Shown in pieces: positions 16,927-26,003 of a DNA stretch of 64,000 nt; the first letter of the stretch is position 1, and every line of letters begins with the position of its first letter. Both the position numbers and the translations under genes were made by a program. The stretch lies in contig JBFLKU010000028.1 of NCBI GenBank assembly GCA_040883315.1, positions 1 through 64,000 of the forward strand, read 5' to 3'. The notes below the pieces were generated by a model. It searched no databases. It saw only the letters and a program-made list of their open reading frames with translations, and was not told the origin of the DNA. The stretch is from JAFGUF01 sp040883315 (GTDB lineage: Bacteria > Bacillota > Clostridia > Christensenellales > UMGS416).

Positions 16927-17553
16927 ATGAAAGAGATAGTAAAGATAACAAAACGAAGGCTAAAGAATCATTTATTATATAACAAATGGATTTATTTAGC
17001 GGTGATAATTCTTATCGTAATAGTAGTCAATTTTTCATACATAGTTACAAGGCCTGAATTACCTAAAGAAAACAGAGTAAACATTATAATGTATGCAGGA
17101 ATTACAGATGAAGACATTTTGAGCAAGTGGCAGGATGAAATGCTGGTACTGCTTCCTGATGACCAGAGGGCTGTGAATATTTTAGCTAGGTCGTCTGTAA
17201 ATGCAGAAACACAGTCTGCGATGGTAGTTAGGTTCTTAGCGGGAGAAGATGATATTATAATAATTGCAAACTCCGATGTAGAATCATTAGCAAATCAAAG
17301 CGCATTTTTACCGTTGGATGAATATATGGATATGGATAAGCTTACATCCAAATATAGTGATTTGAATATTGAAAACTACAAAATGAAAATAGAAGGCTCT
17401 GATGAAGAGCATGTTTATTGGCTTCCATTGGCTTTTTCAGAAGGATTTTCGGAAATAGGATTTCCGCCTGATAATCTGTCGATAGGGATAGTCAGCAACA
17501 GTTCAAATGTAGAGAATGCTGTGAAATGCTTGGAATATTTGATATATAAATAA
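16927..17553 (+). CDS. Single-pass membrane protein, unknown
   Basis: The start ATG at 16927 (MKEIVKITKRRL) is preferred over a TTG 15 bases upstream. A basic cytoplasmic tail and one helix (about 20-42 from this ATG) lead to an outside domain of about 165 residues. The segments NIIMYAGITDEDILSKWQDEM, MVVRFLAGEDDIIIIANSD and the final SSNVENAVKCLEYLIYK read like the first and last parts of an extracellular solute-binding protein with the middle missing; this is a resemblance only. It is followed after 17 bases by a second membrane protein gene. Confidence 0.7.
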   Translation: MKEIVKITKRRLKNHLLYNKWIYLAVIILIVIVVNFSYIVTRPELPKENRVNIIMYAGITDEDILSKWQDEMLVLLPDDQRAVNILARSSVNAETQSAMVVRFLAGEDDIIIIANSDVESLANQSAFLPLDEYMDMDKLTSKYSDLNIENYKMKIEGSDEEHVYWLPLAFSEGFSEIGFPPDNLSIGIVSNSSNVENAVKCLEYLIYK

Positions 17554-17570
17554 GAAATTTGGAGATATAG

Positions 17571-18089
17571 ATGATTAGGGAAAAGAAAACTAAAAAAGAA
17601 GTATCGGGTAACAGAGCATTTTTGGTGGTTATTCTTCTTTCTTTTGTAATAATTATTATGTCGAGTTTTGTAGGATATTTAGAAAACAACTTTGGCATAA
17701 AGCACTTAGAAAAAATAATATACATTGCTATTGTAGTGATAGCATATTTTTTGATTAAAAACTATTTGACAGAATACAGATATTCATTTTTCGACAATGA
17801 ACTAATAGTTGAAAAAATATTAGGCAAAAAGATTACGTCTGTTGCAACAATCAAATCCAAAGAAATAGAGTATTTTGGAAAAGCTTCAGACACTTTTATT
17901 AACAAAAAGGAAATAGAGATTATCAACTGCTATGTGTACAAAAAAAATGCATATGCTATTAAGTTTACACAGGATGATATAACAAAAGCCATTTTGATTA
18001 ATCCCAGCGAAGATTTAATACTGCAGATTAAAAAATCCTTAGAAGCAAAGGATTTTGATGAAGTAGAAGAAGAAAAGCTGATAAAATAA
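17571..18089 (+). CDS. Two-helix membrane protein with PH-like cytoplasmic domain, unknown
   Basis: A 172-residue protein: basic N-terminus, two membrane helices (about 16-36 and 45-63), then a beta-rich domain beginning YRYSFFDNELIVEKILGKKITSVATIKSKEIEYFG, the pattern of bacterial pleckstrin-homology (bPH/YdbT-like) domains. The function is unknown. Its stop codon shares one base with the ATG of the decarboxylase-family gene, so they are translationally linked. Confidence 0.75.
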   Translation: MIREKKTKKEVSGNRAFLVVILLSFVIIIMSSFVGYLENNFGIKHLEKIIYIAIVVIAYFLIKNYLTEYRYSFFDNELIVEKILGKKITSVATIKSKEIEYFGKASDTFINKKEIEIINCYVYKKNAYAIKFTQDDITKAILINPSEDLILQIKKSLEAKDFDEVEEEKLIK

Positions 18090-19465
18090 TGTCCAGACAT
18101 TTTATAAAAGAGATGCTGGATAACTACAGAACAAGAAAACCAGCCAGGTTTCACATGCCGGGTCACAAGGGCAGCATGAATGCCCATGACGTCACCGAGA
18201 TTAGCGTGACAGACGATTTAAACAACCCACAGTCATATATAGCAAAGGCACAGATGGCACTAGGAGAGAGCTATAGAAGTGCTGAATCATTTTTTCTGGT
18301 AAATGGCTCCACGGGTGGCATACATACGATGCTGAAATATGCAGCCATGCAGAGCGAATATCCCATACTTATATCACGGAATTCACATAAAAGCATAATA
18401 TCAGGGTGTATGTTATTTAATATAGACACTATTATTATAGAAGATATATTTGATGAAGAGCAGCAAGCTTTTATATTTAATCAGGATAAAATAATAAGCG
18501 CAATAAACAATACAAAGCTATCAGCTGTAGTTTTGACGTCCGTAGACTACTTTGGCAGGGTGATAGATGCATCTGCCATATCTCGAGCTTGCAAAGAAAA
18601 CAATGTACTGCTGCTTTGCGATGAAGCACACGGAGCACATTTTCACATCAGCCATATGCTGCCAGATAGTGCATTGCAGTATGCTGATATTTGCGTTCAC
18701 AGCCCACACAAGACACTTTCTGCACTAACACAGTGTTCTTATATACATATTTCAAAAAATATCAATACAGAGAAACTTAAGAGCTTAATGTATTCGCTGC
18801 AGACCAGTAGCCCCAGCTTTTTGCTGATGGAGTCTATGGATGAAGCAAGGCGTGAAAGCGACAAAATGAAAAAACAGTGGGAGAGGCGAATAAGTGAAGC
18901 TCAAAAAATATGCGATGAGATAAATCAAATACATGGAATGAAGGCGATGGGCAGTGCGTGGGCAAAAAATGCGGGATATGCTCAAAAGGATGCTACTCGT
19001 CTGGTGATAGATATCAGTGAAATAGGCAGTGGCTTGGAGATATCGAAGATACTAGAAGAAAAATATAATATTTTTATGGAGATGGCGACATTTAAGTATA
19101 TAGTTGCAATACTAACACCTTGGGACAAAAAAAGATGGGATAGAATGCTTATAAAAGCATTGAAAGATATTTCCTGTGAAAGTTTACCGAAAAATAAAGC
19201 TCCTAAATATCCCAAAGGAGAAGAACCAAGTAAGAGAATAAAAAATACTGAAAAGCTTGAGTGGGAAAAAGTGAGATTTATAGACTCGCTGAATAAGATT
19301 TCGGCTGTTTCTGTAGGTGCATATCCACCGGGTGTGCCGCTAGTTATGCCAGGCGAGAGAATGAGCCAAGAGATAATTGACTACATGCTGGGAATTGAGA
19401 GAGTGGGCGGAAGTTTATTCGGAGTAGAAAACGGATATATTAGCTGTATAAAAGAGGAGCACTAG
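18089..19465 (+). CDS. PLP-dependent Orn/Lys/Arg decarboxylase family protein (YaaO/SpeA-like)
   Basis: Fold-type I PLP enzyme. FHMPGHKGS near residue 22 and DEAHGAHF plus SPHKTLSA with the Schiff-base Lys208 are the family signatures. At 458 residues it has the short form found in Bacillota (as in YaaO), lacking the N-terminal wing domain of enterobacterial enzymes. The reaction could be arginine or lysine decarboxylation for polyamine or cadaverine synthesis, but no polyamine genes are nearby. In many Bacillota the homologue sits near tmk and holB; that context is absent here. Its stop codon lies in the loop of a terminator. Confidence 0.88.
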   Translation: MSRHFIKEMLDNYRTRKPARFHMPGHKGSMNAHDVTEISVTDDLNNPQSYIAKAQMALGESYRSAESFFLVNGSTGGIHTMLKYAAMQSEYPILISRNSHKSIISGCMLFNIDTIIIEDIFDEEQQAFIFNQDKIISAINNTKLSAVVLTSVDYFGRVIDASAISRACKENNVLLLCDEAHGAHFHISHMLPDSALQYADICVHSPHKTLSALTQCSYIHISKNINTEKLKSLMYSLQTSSPSFLLMESMDEARRESDKMKKQWERRISEAQKICDEINQIHGMKAMGSAWAKNAGYAQKDATRLVIDISEIGSGLEISKILEEKYNIFMEMATFKYIVAILTPWDKKRWDRMLIKALKDISCESLPKNKAPKYPKGEEPSKRIKNTEKLEWEKVRFIDSLNKISAVSVGAYPPGVPLVMPGERMSQEIIDYMLGIERVGGSLFGVENGYISCIKEEH

Positions 19466-19480
19466 GCTCCTCTTACTTTT
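19452..19480. terminator. Terminator overlapping a stop codon, between convergent genes
   Basis: AAGAGGAGC and GCTCCTCTT form a perfect 9-bp stem around ACTAG, whose TAG is the stop of the decarboxylase-family gene. TACTTTTTT follows on the plus strand. On the minus strand TTTTAT follows, so it may serve the VOC gene too. Confidence 0.85.
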
Positions 19481-19855
19481 TTATTTTCTTGTCGGCACGA
19501 TTTCTATCCAGTATCCGTCAGGGTCATTTATGAAATATATTCCCATGTCATGGTTTTCGTAGCATATGCATCCCATTTCCTCATGCTTTTTGTGTGCTGC
19601 ATCATAATCATCTACTACAAATGCCAGATGAAATTCTTCTTCGCCCAAATCATATGGTTCAGGGTGGTCTGCCAGCCATGTAAGCTCTAGATTGAATGGT
19701 GAGTTATTTTTATCTTTCATAAATACTATCTTGAATTTTCCGTGTTCAGGTTCATTCCTGCGAATTTCCTCTAAATCAAGAGCCTCTTTATAAAAAGCGA
19801 TAGCTTTATCTAAATCCTTTACATTAAAATTAAGGTGTGCAAATTTATAGTTCAT
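19481..19855 (-). CDS. VOC family protein (lactoylglutathione lyase-like)
   Basis: A 124-residue protein with two beta-alpha-beta-beta-beta modules: YKFAHLNFNVKDLDKAIAFY at the start and HLAFVVDDYDAAHKKHEEMG in the middle, ending IYFINDPDGYWIEIVP. His, Glu and Glu positions for the metal site of glyoxalase I are in place (LNFNVKD, LELTW, WIEIV). It may detoxify methylglyoxal adducts, but VOC substrates vary widely. It is transcribed alone, divergent from hflK. Confidence 0.85.
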   Translation of the reverse strand: MNYKFAHLNFNVKDLDKAIAFYKEALDLEEIRRNEPEHGKFKIVFMKDKNNSPFNLELTWLADHPEPYDLGEEEFHLAFVVDDYDAAHKKHEEMGCICYENHDMGIYFINDPDGYWIEIVPTRK

Positions 19856-19914
19856 ATATGTCTCCTTTTCATAGTACGATTTAATTATCTATATATTGAT
19901 ATTATACCAGCAAA

Positions 19915-19943
19915 TTGAGAAATAAAACATGTTTTTGTATAGT
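19915..19943 (+). promoter_or_regulatory. Promoter of hflKC
   Basis: TTGAGA (19915-19920) and TATAGT (19938-19943) with a 17-base spacer, about 70 bases before the hflK start. Confidence 0.55.
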
Positions 19944-20012
19944 TTGAGTAGAATAGATATGCAAAATCCCAAAAGAATGATACAATTATTAGATAAAATA
20001 GGAGGTAATTAT

Positions 20013-20945
20013 ATGAGTGCAGGAAAGATAAAGGGGTACTTTATGGGCGCAATAGCCGTGATAGTAGCCATAATACTAATAAGCTCAGTATATAGAGTAG
20101 ATGAAGGAGAGCAAGCTCTTGTTCTAACCTTTGGAGAACTGACAAAAACAATTGATAAGGCAGGATTATATTGGCACATGCCGATTATGCAGACTGTTGA
20201 AAAGGAATCAACATCCAAAAAATATACTTTTGAGTATGGATATAAAACCGTATCTACCGCTACAACTAGCCAAGGTGCTACGTATCAGGATGTAGCTAGC
20301 GAATCCATAATGCTGACCAGCGACTTAAATATAGTCAGTGTACAGGCGATTTATCAGGTAGTTATTACAGATGCTGAGAAGTTTAGATATGAGGTGCATG
20401 AGCCATTTGAGACGCTTCAGTATGCATTTGAGACTATCATCAGAAGAAATGTGCAAAACATAACTTTGGATGAAGCCATGGTAAACAAGCAAGCGATTTC
20501 TGAAGCAGTTAAAATTGATTTCAACAAAATGCTTAAATCCTACAACATGGGAGTGACAGCAGAAGAAGTGGAAATACAGAATATTGTTCTTCCGGCTGCA
20601 GTAGATCCGGCATATCAGGATGTAATCAATGCACAAAACGAAAAAGACAGAAAAACAGATGAAGCTGAAAAGTACTATTATCAGGTGGTGCCGCAGTCCG
20701 AGGCAAAGGCATACAAGATGATAGAAGATGCTGAGGCATACAGAGCAGAGACAATTGCTAATGCAGAGGGTGAAGTCGCATTATTTAATGCAATATACGA
20801 GAAATATTTGCTAAACCCTGAAATAACACGAAAGAGCCTTTATATTGAAACGATGGAGAGAATATTGCAAAATGTAGGCGATACTTATATTATTGAAAAT
20901 TCAGGCGACGGCACAATTAAGCTTCTACCGATAGGAGGACAATAA
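20013..20945 (+). CDS. hflK: HflK-like SPFH/band 7 membrane protein
   Basis: The start ATG at 20013 is set by a perfect AGGAGG at 20000-20005; an in-frame upstream ATG at 19929 would add 28 residues lacking any resemblance to the family. One N-terminal helix (about 8-28) precedes the SPFH domain (VDEGEQALVLTFGEL, KAGLYWHMPIMQTVE) and a helical Ala/Glu-rich stalk (AYKMIEDAEAYRAETIANAEGEVA). HflK and HflC form the large cage that encloses FtsH in E. coli. hflC follows after one base. Confidence 0.9.
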   Translation: MSAGKIKGYFMGAIAVIVAIILISSVYRVDEGEQALVLTFGELTKTIDKAGLYWHMPIMQTVEKESTSKKYTFEYGYKTVSTATTSQGATYQDVASESIMLTSDLNIVSVQAIYQVVITDAEKFRYEVHEPFETLQYAFETIIRRNVQNITLDEAMVNKQAISEAVKIDFNKMLKSYNMGVTAEEVEIQNIVLPAAVDPAYQDVINAQNEKDRKTDEAEKYYYQVVPQSEAKAYKMIEDAEAYRAETIANAEGEVALFNAIYEKYLLNPEITRKSLYIETMERILQNVGDTYIIENSGDGTIKLLPIGGQ

Positions 20946-20946
20946 T

Positions 20947-21963
20947 ATGAGCAGTACAATTAATTTAAATAGAAAACAAAGCGCTCAGGAAATGGGCGGT
21001 GCTATTAAATTTATAGTCATATTTATAGTAATTACATTATTGATAATAATAGGAATAGCATCATCAACATTTACAGTCAATGAGCACGAACAGGCAGTAG
21101 TAAAAAGATTTGGTGCAATACAAAGAATAATTATAAATGAAGATAACACATTTATTGAAGACCACCCAGAAACTTTAAATGTAGTGGGCGCAAAGCTATC
21201 TGATGCCAAAATTGAGGCGGACAAAGGATTATTTTTCCGTGTTCCATTCATAGACAGCGTAGAAAAATATGACAGCCGTTTGTTCACATATGTATCAAGT
21301 GAAGAAGAAGTATATACATATGACAAAAACAGATATATCATCACGATGTATGCTCAATGGAAAATTGCAAACCCGGGTTTGTTTTCAATAAAGCTTAAGA
21401 ATGAGAAAAATGCAAGTTTGTATTTGGACAATTTGATTTTCCCGAAAATCAACCAAAACATAAACAATACCGACAGCAAAGATTTCATCAACAACAAAAA
21501 CCTATGGTATGAAAAGATGGAGCTTGCCAGAAACAATCTGAATGAGCAGATACTAGAAAGCGGAATTGAAATAGTAGATATGCAGGTTCACAGAACTATT
21601 CTGCCAGCAAGCAATATTCAATCTACATATGACAAGATGATAGCAAACCGTGAAAAGAAGGCTCAGCAGCTTCGCTCCGAGGGAGAGGCATACTACACCA
21701 AGCAAGTGGCATCAGCTGACCGTACATCGAGGGAAACAATAGCGGGGGCAATACTGGAAAGCGAACAAATAATAGCTGAGGGTGAAGCACAGGCTCTGGA
21801 GATATATTCAAAAGCCTACTCAGAGGATCCGGAATTCTATGGATACTGGCGATCACTTCAGGCTCTGGAGGCGGCACTAGATGGCAATACTACTCTAGTG
21901 CTGGACAAGGACCATCCTTTGTGGGCTGACCTTTTGGAAATGGCTACAAATTCTGATGGCTGA
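20947..21963 (+). CDS. hflC: HflC-like SPFH/band 7 membrane protein
   Basis: A 338-residue partner of HflK. One helix (about 20-42) is followed by FTVNEHEQAVVKRFGAI, GLFFRVPFIDSVEKYDSRL, and the C-terminal stalk with REKKAQQLRSEGEAYYTKQV and AEGEAQALEIYSKAYSEDPEFYGYWRSLQALE, the last being characteristic of HflC. It is separated from hflK by one base, with the GATAGGAGG site inside the hflK end. A terminator-like hairpin follows. Confidence 0.92.
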   Translation: MSSTINLNRKQSAQEMGGAIKFIVIFIVITLLIIIGIASSTFTVNEHEQAVVKRFGAIQRIIINEDNTFIEDHPETLNVVGAKLSDAKIEADKGLFFRVPFIDSVEKYDSRLFTYVSSEEEVYTYDKNRYIITMYAQWKIANPGLFSIKLKNEKNASLYLDNLIFPKINQNINNTDSKDFINNKNLWYEKMELARNNLNEQILESGIEIVDMQVHRTILPASNIQSTYDKMIANREKKAQQLRSEGEAYYTKQVASADRTSRETIAGAILESEQIIAEGEAQALEIYSKAYSEDPEFYGYWRSLQALEAALDGNTTLVLDKDHPLWADLLEMATNSDG

Positions 21964-21995
21964 AATGAGCTAGGAAACTAGAACTGAAAAAACAT

Positions 21996-22026
21996 AAAAA
22001 AAGTGCTGCTAGCAATAGCAGCACTT
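21996..22026 (-). terminator. Terminator between convergent hflC and the LURP-like gene
   Basis: AAGTGCTGCT and AGCAGCACTT form a perfect 10-bp stem with a 6-base loop. On the minus strand it is followed by TTTTTATG, which makes it the terminator of the minus-strand gene; it may also stop hflC transcripts less efficiently. Confidence 0.85.
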
Positions 22027-22044
22027 ATATTATATAGATATACT

Positions 22045-22554
22045 TTAGTAGGCATTTGAAAGTGCCAATAATTCTTCACTTTTGCTTTCCAGCAGCTTTG
22101 TTATCACAATTGAGAAAAGTTGCAAGAATTCTTCATCCTGATATGGGTTTACGTCTAGCACATAATTATTAGAAAACAAAGATTTTTTCATTTTAAGTGT
22201 CGCTACTACTTCACCATCTCTATGAATATGAATTTTTTCCATATCCAATGTGTGCGTGACAGAGTACATATTGTTTATGCTAGAAACATATAGATTTAAT
22301 CCGGAGTATTTGTTGCTCAGATAAACTGTTAAAATCTCTTTAGATTTCGCATCATAAATAGTGCTCTGGAAATGTCCTTTTTGTTGAAATGTATCTATCA
22401 AGTACACAATTTCATTCGACTTGTTATAAATAGCCTCTTTGCCGGAAATCGAAGAAAGTCTCTCGGACATGGTGAGAAGAAGGTCTCCTTTAGAATTATA
22501 AATTCTTTGTTCCTTTCCTTTGCTTTGGTTATTGTTCTTAATCAAATACTCCAT
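22045..22554 (-). CDS. Tubby/LURP-one-like protein (putative)
   Basis: A 169-residue soluble protein with alternating beta strands: EQRIYNSKGDLLLTM, EAIYNKSNEIVYLID, STIYDAKSKEILTVYL, YSVTHTLDMEKIHIHRDGEVVATL and YVLDVNPYQDEEFLQLFSIVITKLLE. The repeated pattern of IYD/KGD turns and a final helix fits the tubby C-terminal-like (LURP-one-related) fold. Function in bacteria is unknown. It is monocistronic, with terminators at both sides. Confidence 0.65.
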   Translation of the reverse strand: MEYLIKNNNQSKGKEQRIYNSKGDLLLTMSERLSSISGKEAIYNKSNEIVYLIDTFQQKGHFQSTIYDAKSKEILTVYLSNKYSGLNLYVSSINNMYSVTHTLDMEKIHIHRDGEVVATLKMKKSLFSNNYVLDVNPYQDEEFLQLFSIVITKLLESKSEELLALSNAY

Positions 22555-22723
22555 TTTCTACCTCTCGTATGCTTATTTGGTCTATTTCTATCTATCTTAC
22601 CCTCTGACCGTACAGCTATATTACCATATGTTAATAATAAATTCATAATTCTATTAAATGTCTTCGATTTTCGCAAAAAAAGTATATTTCAGCCAATAAT
22701 ATCCATAATTACATATTGTTTTG

Positions 22724-22759
22724 TAAATAAAAAAAGTGTAATTATTTAATTTACACTTT
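22724..22759 (-). terminator. Terminator after the HAD phosphatase gene
   Basis: AAAGTGTAA and TTACACTTT (22733-22741 and 22751-22759) form a 9-bp stem; on the minus strand a run of seven T follows. Confidence 0.85.
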
Positions 22760-22788
22760 CGGGAATATGCATATAAGCAAACTATATA

Positions 22789-23415
22789 TTAATAAGCTGA
22801 TACAATATTGGCAATATCGTAGGGTGAATCCACTAAATAGTCGGGATTTGCGGCTGAAAGCTTTTCCTTGCTATCGTATCCCCAAGTAACTGCAATTACT
22901 TTTATATTGTTCTTTTTGCATGCTTCTATATCACCCAGCTCATCCCCGATATATAGCATTTCATGTTTTTCTATATTAAATTGCTTCAAATATTTTTTCA
23001 GTATTCTCTTCTTGGTCATTTTGCCCTTTGTAGAAAATACTTCTTCTATCGTATTTAAATTATGCTTTTGAATAACTTTCCTTATGTTTTCTTTAGAATT
23101 AAGAGAAACAATATTTGTAGTATAGTTTTTTGAAAGGTGAACCAGCACTTCTTTAATATTTTCGCATAAATCTATGCAGTCTAGTTTATTATGCATTTTT
23201 CTTTGTGCTTCAATGGCGTATTTCGGCAGCTCGTACCATCTGATTCCATAGTCTTTCACAGCATCTTTCCAGTGCATTTGCATATATCGTCTCATCTCAT
23301 CAGGCTCTATAGTGCGTTTATTGAATTCTGCCAATACTTCGTTTATTATTTGTGGAACTAAGTGTGTGGTATTTGCAATTGTTCCGTCAAAATCAAATAC
23401 GACATGTTTAATCAT
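22789..23415 (-). CDS. HAD family hydrolase (PpaX/phosphoglycolate phosphatase-like)
   Basis: A 208-residue phosphatase. Motif I is VVFDFDGTIANT with nucleophile Asp8 and Asp10; motif II lies near NIVSLNSKENI; the Lys of motif III is in TKGKMTKKRILKKY; motif IV is YIGDELGDIEACKKN. A helical cap is inserted after motif I. The closing IKVIAVTWGYDSKEKL is typical of the PpaX/Gph group, which act on pyrophosphate or phosphoglycolate. It stands 72 bases from the CCA-adding enzyme gene on the same strand. Confidence 0.88.
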   Translation of the reverse strand: MIKHVVFDFDGTIANTTHLVPQIINEVLAEFNKRTIEPDEMRRYMQMHWKDAVKDYGIRWYELPKYAIEAQRKMHNKLDCIDLCENIKEVLVHLSKNYTTNIVSLNSKENIRKVIQKHNLNTIEEVFSTKGKMTKKRILKKYLKQFNIEKHEMLYIGDELGDIEACKKNNIKVIAVTWGYDSKEKLSAANPDYLVDSPYDIANIVSAY

Positions 23416-23487
23416 ACTAATACCTATCTTACGAATTATATTTATGTTTTTTGATTATAGCATGAATGATTTAAAACGACAATTATT

Positions 23488-24729
23488 TTATGTTAAATTT
23501 GTATTATCGAAAACGGATAATAAATAGTCTCGTAAATCTTCATAATTATTTTTTTCAGGATTGAAAACGGCATATTTGTATGCTTCATGTTTATAGTATT
23601 TTATTTGCTTGCCTTTAACTGAAAGCAGCTGAATGATTTGATTGCCGTCGATATTAAGTGTCTCATATGTGATGAACTGACCTTTGTCTTTCATCTGATT
23701 AAATATGTTCTGCAAAATTCCTATATCAGAAGATGAAATAATATTGTTAAATTCTATCTGCCTTTTTGCAGCTTCTTGCCCTATTTCAGCAAAGTGCAGG
23801 ATAATCTCGTCTTTGTCTTTTTTTGCAATCGCTTTTTCCTTTATTATTCTTTTAACTTCGTTTGCCAAATCCTTGCCCAGCGACAGATTTAGAATAAAAT
23901 GATGAGCATGGTGAGAGGAATGGTCGCTGAGAAACACAGCCCACCTTAAAAACCTATCGTTTTTGGCGATGGCGGTCTTTTTTGCGGTATCATAGGATAT
24001 ATGCTTGCAGATTATATGACTGATGTTTGAGCTGAACAAGGCATCAATGCCATATGATGCATATGTATTAGACAGCAGCATTTTTTCCAGCTCCACGCCT
24101 ATTCGCTCTTTTGAAATGTTTTTTAGCAGGTGAGCACATTTTCTGGCACCTAAAAGAGTATTCTTTTCTATGGTAAAGCCTAGCTTTGCAGCAAATCGGC
24201 ACATTCGAACAAGACGGAGTGCATCCTCTGTAAACACATCTATGCTGTTTCTCACGGTTTTTATAAGCTTGCTATTTATGTCTTCCTGCCCATTGAAAAA
24301 ATCGATTACTTCATATGTTAATGGGTCTAGATATAGTGCATTAATGGAAAAATCTCGTCTTGAAGCATCCTGACGAATATCTCTTGTGAAGATAATTTCT
24401 GAGGGGGTATGATGGCCGTCTCCTCTATAGGATTCAGTTCTGAAACAGGTATATTCAACATCCATTTTTCCAATAATCAGCTTTAGGGTTCCAAGCGGGA
24501 AATTGGCTTCACATTGCCTGATTCTCTTATCTGAGGCTATAATATCCACGAATATATCCGGCGTGCAGTCGCCGCATACATCAATATCATTTTCGTGAGT
24601 ATCACATGAACCGAGGAAAATATCCCGCACGAAGCCGCCGACAATATAAAGACGATAGCCGGAGGCATTCATCTTTTGTGCCAGATATATTATCTCCTCG
24701 GGAATACAGTTTTTGAATGTCTCATTCAT
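23488..24729 (-). CDS. cca: CCA-adding tRNA nucleotidyltransferase
   Basis: Adds or repairs the 3' CCA of tRNAs. Class II nucleotidyltransferase motifs: GGFVRD (31-36) and DID with metal ligands Asp48 and Asp50, RRDFSINALYLD, and EDALRLVRMCRFAAKLGF. The central part carries KERIGVELEKML. At 413 residues it has the usual length for Clostridia; a classic HD domain is not clear (RWAVFLSDHSSHHAHHF). It is 3 bases after purD on the same strand, so it belongs to the purine operon transcript. Confidence 0.92.
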   Translation of the reverse strand: MNETFKNCIPEEIIYLAQKMNASGYRLYIVGGFVRDIFLGSCDTHENDIDVCGDCTPDIFVDIIASDKRIRQCEANFPLGTLKLIIGKMDVEYTCFRTESYRGDGHHTPSEIIFTRDIRQDASRRDFSINALYLDPLTYEVIDFFNGQEDINSKLIKTVRNSIDVFTEDALRLVRMCRFAAKLGFTIEKNTLLGARKCAHLLKNISKERIGVELEKMLLSNTYASYGIDALFSSNISHIICKHISYDTAKKTAIAKNDRFLRWAVFLSDHSSHHAHHFILNLSLGKDLANEVKRIIKEKAIAKKDKDEIILHFAEIGQEAAKRQIEFNNIISSSDIGILQNIFNQMKDKGQFITYETLNIDGNQIIQLLSVKGKQIKYYKHEAYKYAVFNPEKNNYEDLRDYLLSVFDNTNLT

Positions 24730-24732
24730 CTA

Positions 24733-25986
24733 TTATTTTTTGCCGATGTCTGTCCTATAGTGTGCTTTTTCAAATGTTATAGTTTCAACTCGCTTGTATG
24801 CCAAGTTCAGTGCAGAATTCAGTGTATTTCCAGTCGCTGTCACTCCCAGCACTCGTCCGCCGCTGGTAACGATGTCATCCCCATCTTTTGAAGTGCCTGC
24901 ATGGAAAACCAGAGTGTCGTCGTTTCCATTTTCCAGACCGGATATTTTGTATCCTTTATCATATTTCATAGGATATCCGCCTGATGCCATCACTATTACA
25001 GCGGCATGCTTGTCTAGGAAAGAAAACTCAACTTCATCTAGTTTCTCATCTATTATAGCGTCTACTATTTCGTATAGGTCTCCGTCCAAAAGAGGGAGAA
25101 CTACCTGAGTTTCAGGGTCACCAAAGCGTGCATTATACTCCAGCACTTTTGGGCCATCCTGCGTAAGCATAAGCCCGATATACAGTATGCCTTTAAATGG
25201 GCAGCCTTCTTTATTCATTGCCTCCATTGTAGAAACCATAATATTTTTTTCTACGTACTCTCTCACTTCATTTGTGTATTTAGGAGATGGAGAGAACGCA
25301 CCCATTCCGCCGGTATTTGGGCCTTCATCATTGTTGTATGCTCTTTTATGGTCTTGCGAAGAAACCATAGGCATTATGGTCTTGCTGTCGCAAAAGCACA
25401 GCAGGGAGACCTCAGCACCTTCCATATATTCCTCTATCACTATCTTAGCTCCGGCATCCCCGAATTTTTTCTGAGTCATTATCTCATCCACAGCGTCAAT
25501 GGCTGTCTGTGTGTCCATACACACATATACGCCTTTTCCCAGTGCCAGTCCGTCTGCTTTCACTACAATAGGAGCACCTATTTTATTTATATATTCTTTT
25601 GCAGCAGCTGCATCTATAAACACATCATATGCAGCTGTTGGGATGTTATATTTTTTCATCAGATTCTTGGAGAATGATTTGGAGGCTTCTATTTGTGCAG
25701 CCTTTTTGTTTGGACCAAATGCTCTGATGCCTGCGTTTTGCATGGCATCTACCATGCCGGCAGATAATGGGTCATCCGGTGCAACAAACACCATATCCAC
25801 TTTTTCTGATTTTGCCAAGGTGACCATTGATTCTATATCCATAGCGTTTATATCAATGCATTTTGCAATCTGGCTGATTCCGCCGTTGCCCGGCGCACAG
25901 ATTACTTCATCCACTTTTTCACTTTGCAGAAGCTTCCAGCATATGGCGTGCTCTCTGCCGCCGCCGCCGACTACCAATATTTTCAT
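24733..25986 (-). CDS. purD: Phosphoribosylamine-glycine ligase (GARS)
   Basis: Step 2 of purine synthesis: ATP-dependent joining of glycine to phosphoribosylamine. The N-terminus MKILVVGGGGREHAICWKL is diagnostic, followed by the ATP-grasp core with PIVVKADGLALGKGV, EEYMEGAEVSLLCF, NTGGMGAFSPSP and YNARFGDPETQVVLP. It is 417 residues, the normal length. It is 17 bases downstream of purH. The rest of the pur pathway is not in the window. Confidence 0.97.
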   Translation of the reverse strand: MKILVVGGGGREHAICWKLLQSEKVDEVICAPGNGGISQIAKCIDINAMDIESMVTLAKSEKVDMVFVAPDDPLSAGMVDAMQNAGIRAFGPNKKAAQIEASKSFSKNLMKKYNIPTAAYDVFIDAAAAKEYINKIGAPIVVKADGLALGKGVYVCMDTQTAIDAVDEIMTQKKFGDAGAKIVIEEYMEGAEVSLLCFCDSKTIMPMVSSQDHKRAYNNDEGPNTGGMGAFSPSPKYTNEVREYVEKNIMVSTMEAMNKEGCPFKGILYIGLMLTQDGPKVLEYNARFGDPETQVVLPLLDGDLYEIVDAIIDEKLDEVEFSFLDKHAAVIVMASGGYPMKYDKGYKISGLENGNDDTLVFHAGTSKDGDDIVTSGGRVLGVTATGNTLNSALNLAYKRVETITFEKAHYRTDIGKK

Positions 25987-26003
25987 CTATATATCCTTCC
26001 TCT

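Noticed and set aside
19929..20012. N-terminal extension of HflK
   Set aside because: AGGAGG directly precedes the ATG at 20013 and the extra 28 residues do not fit the family.
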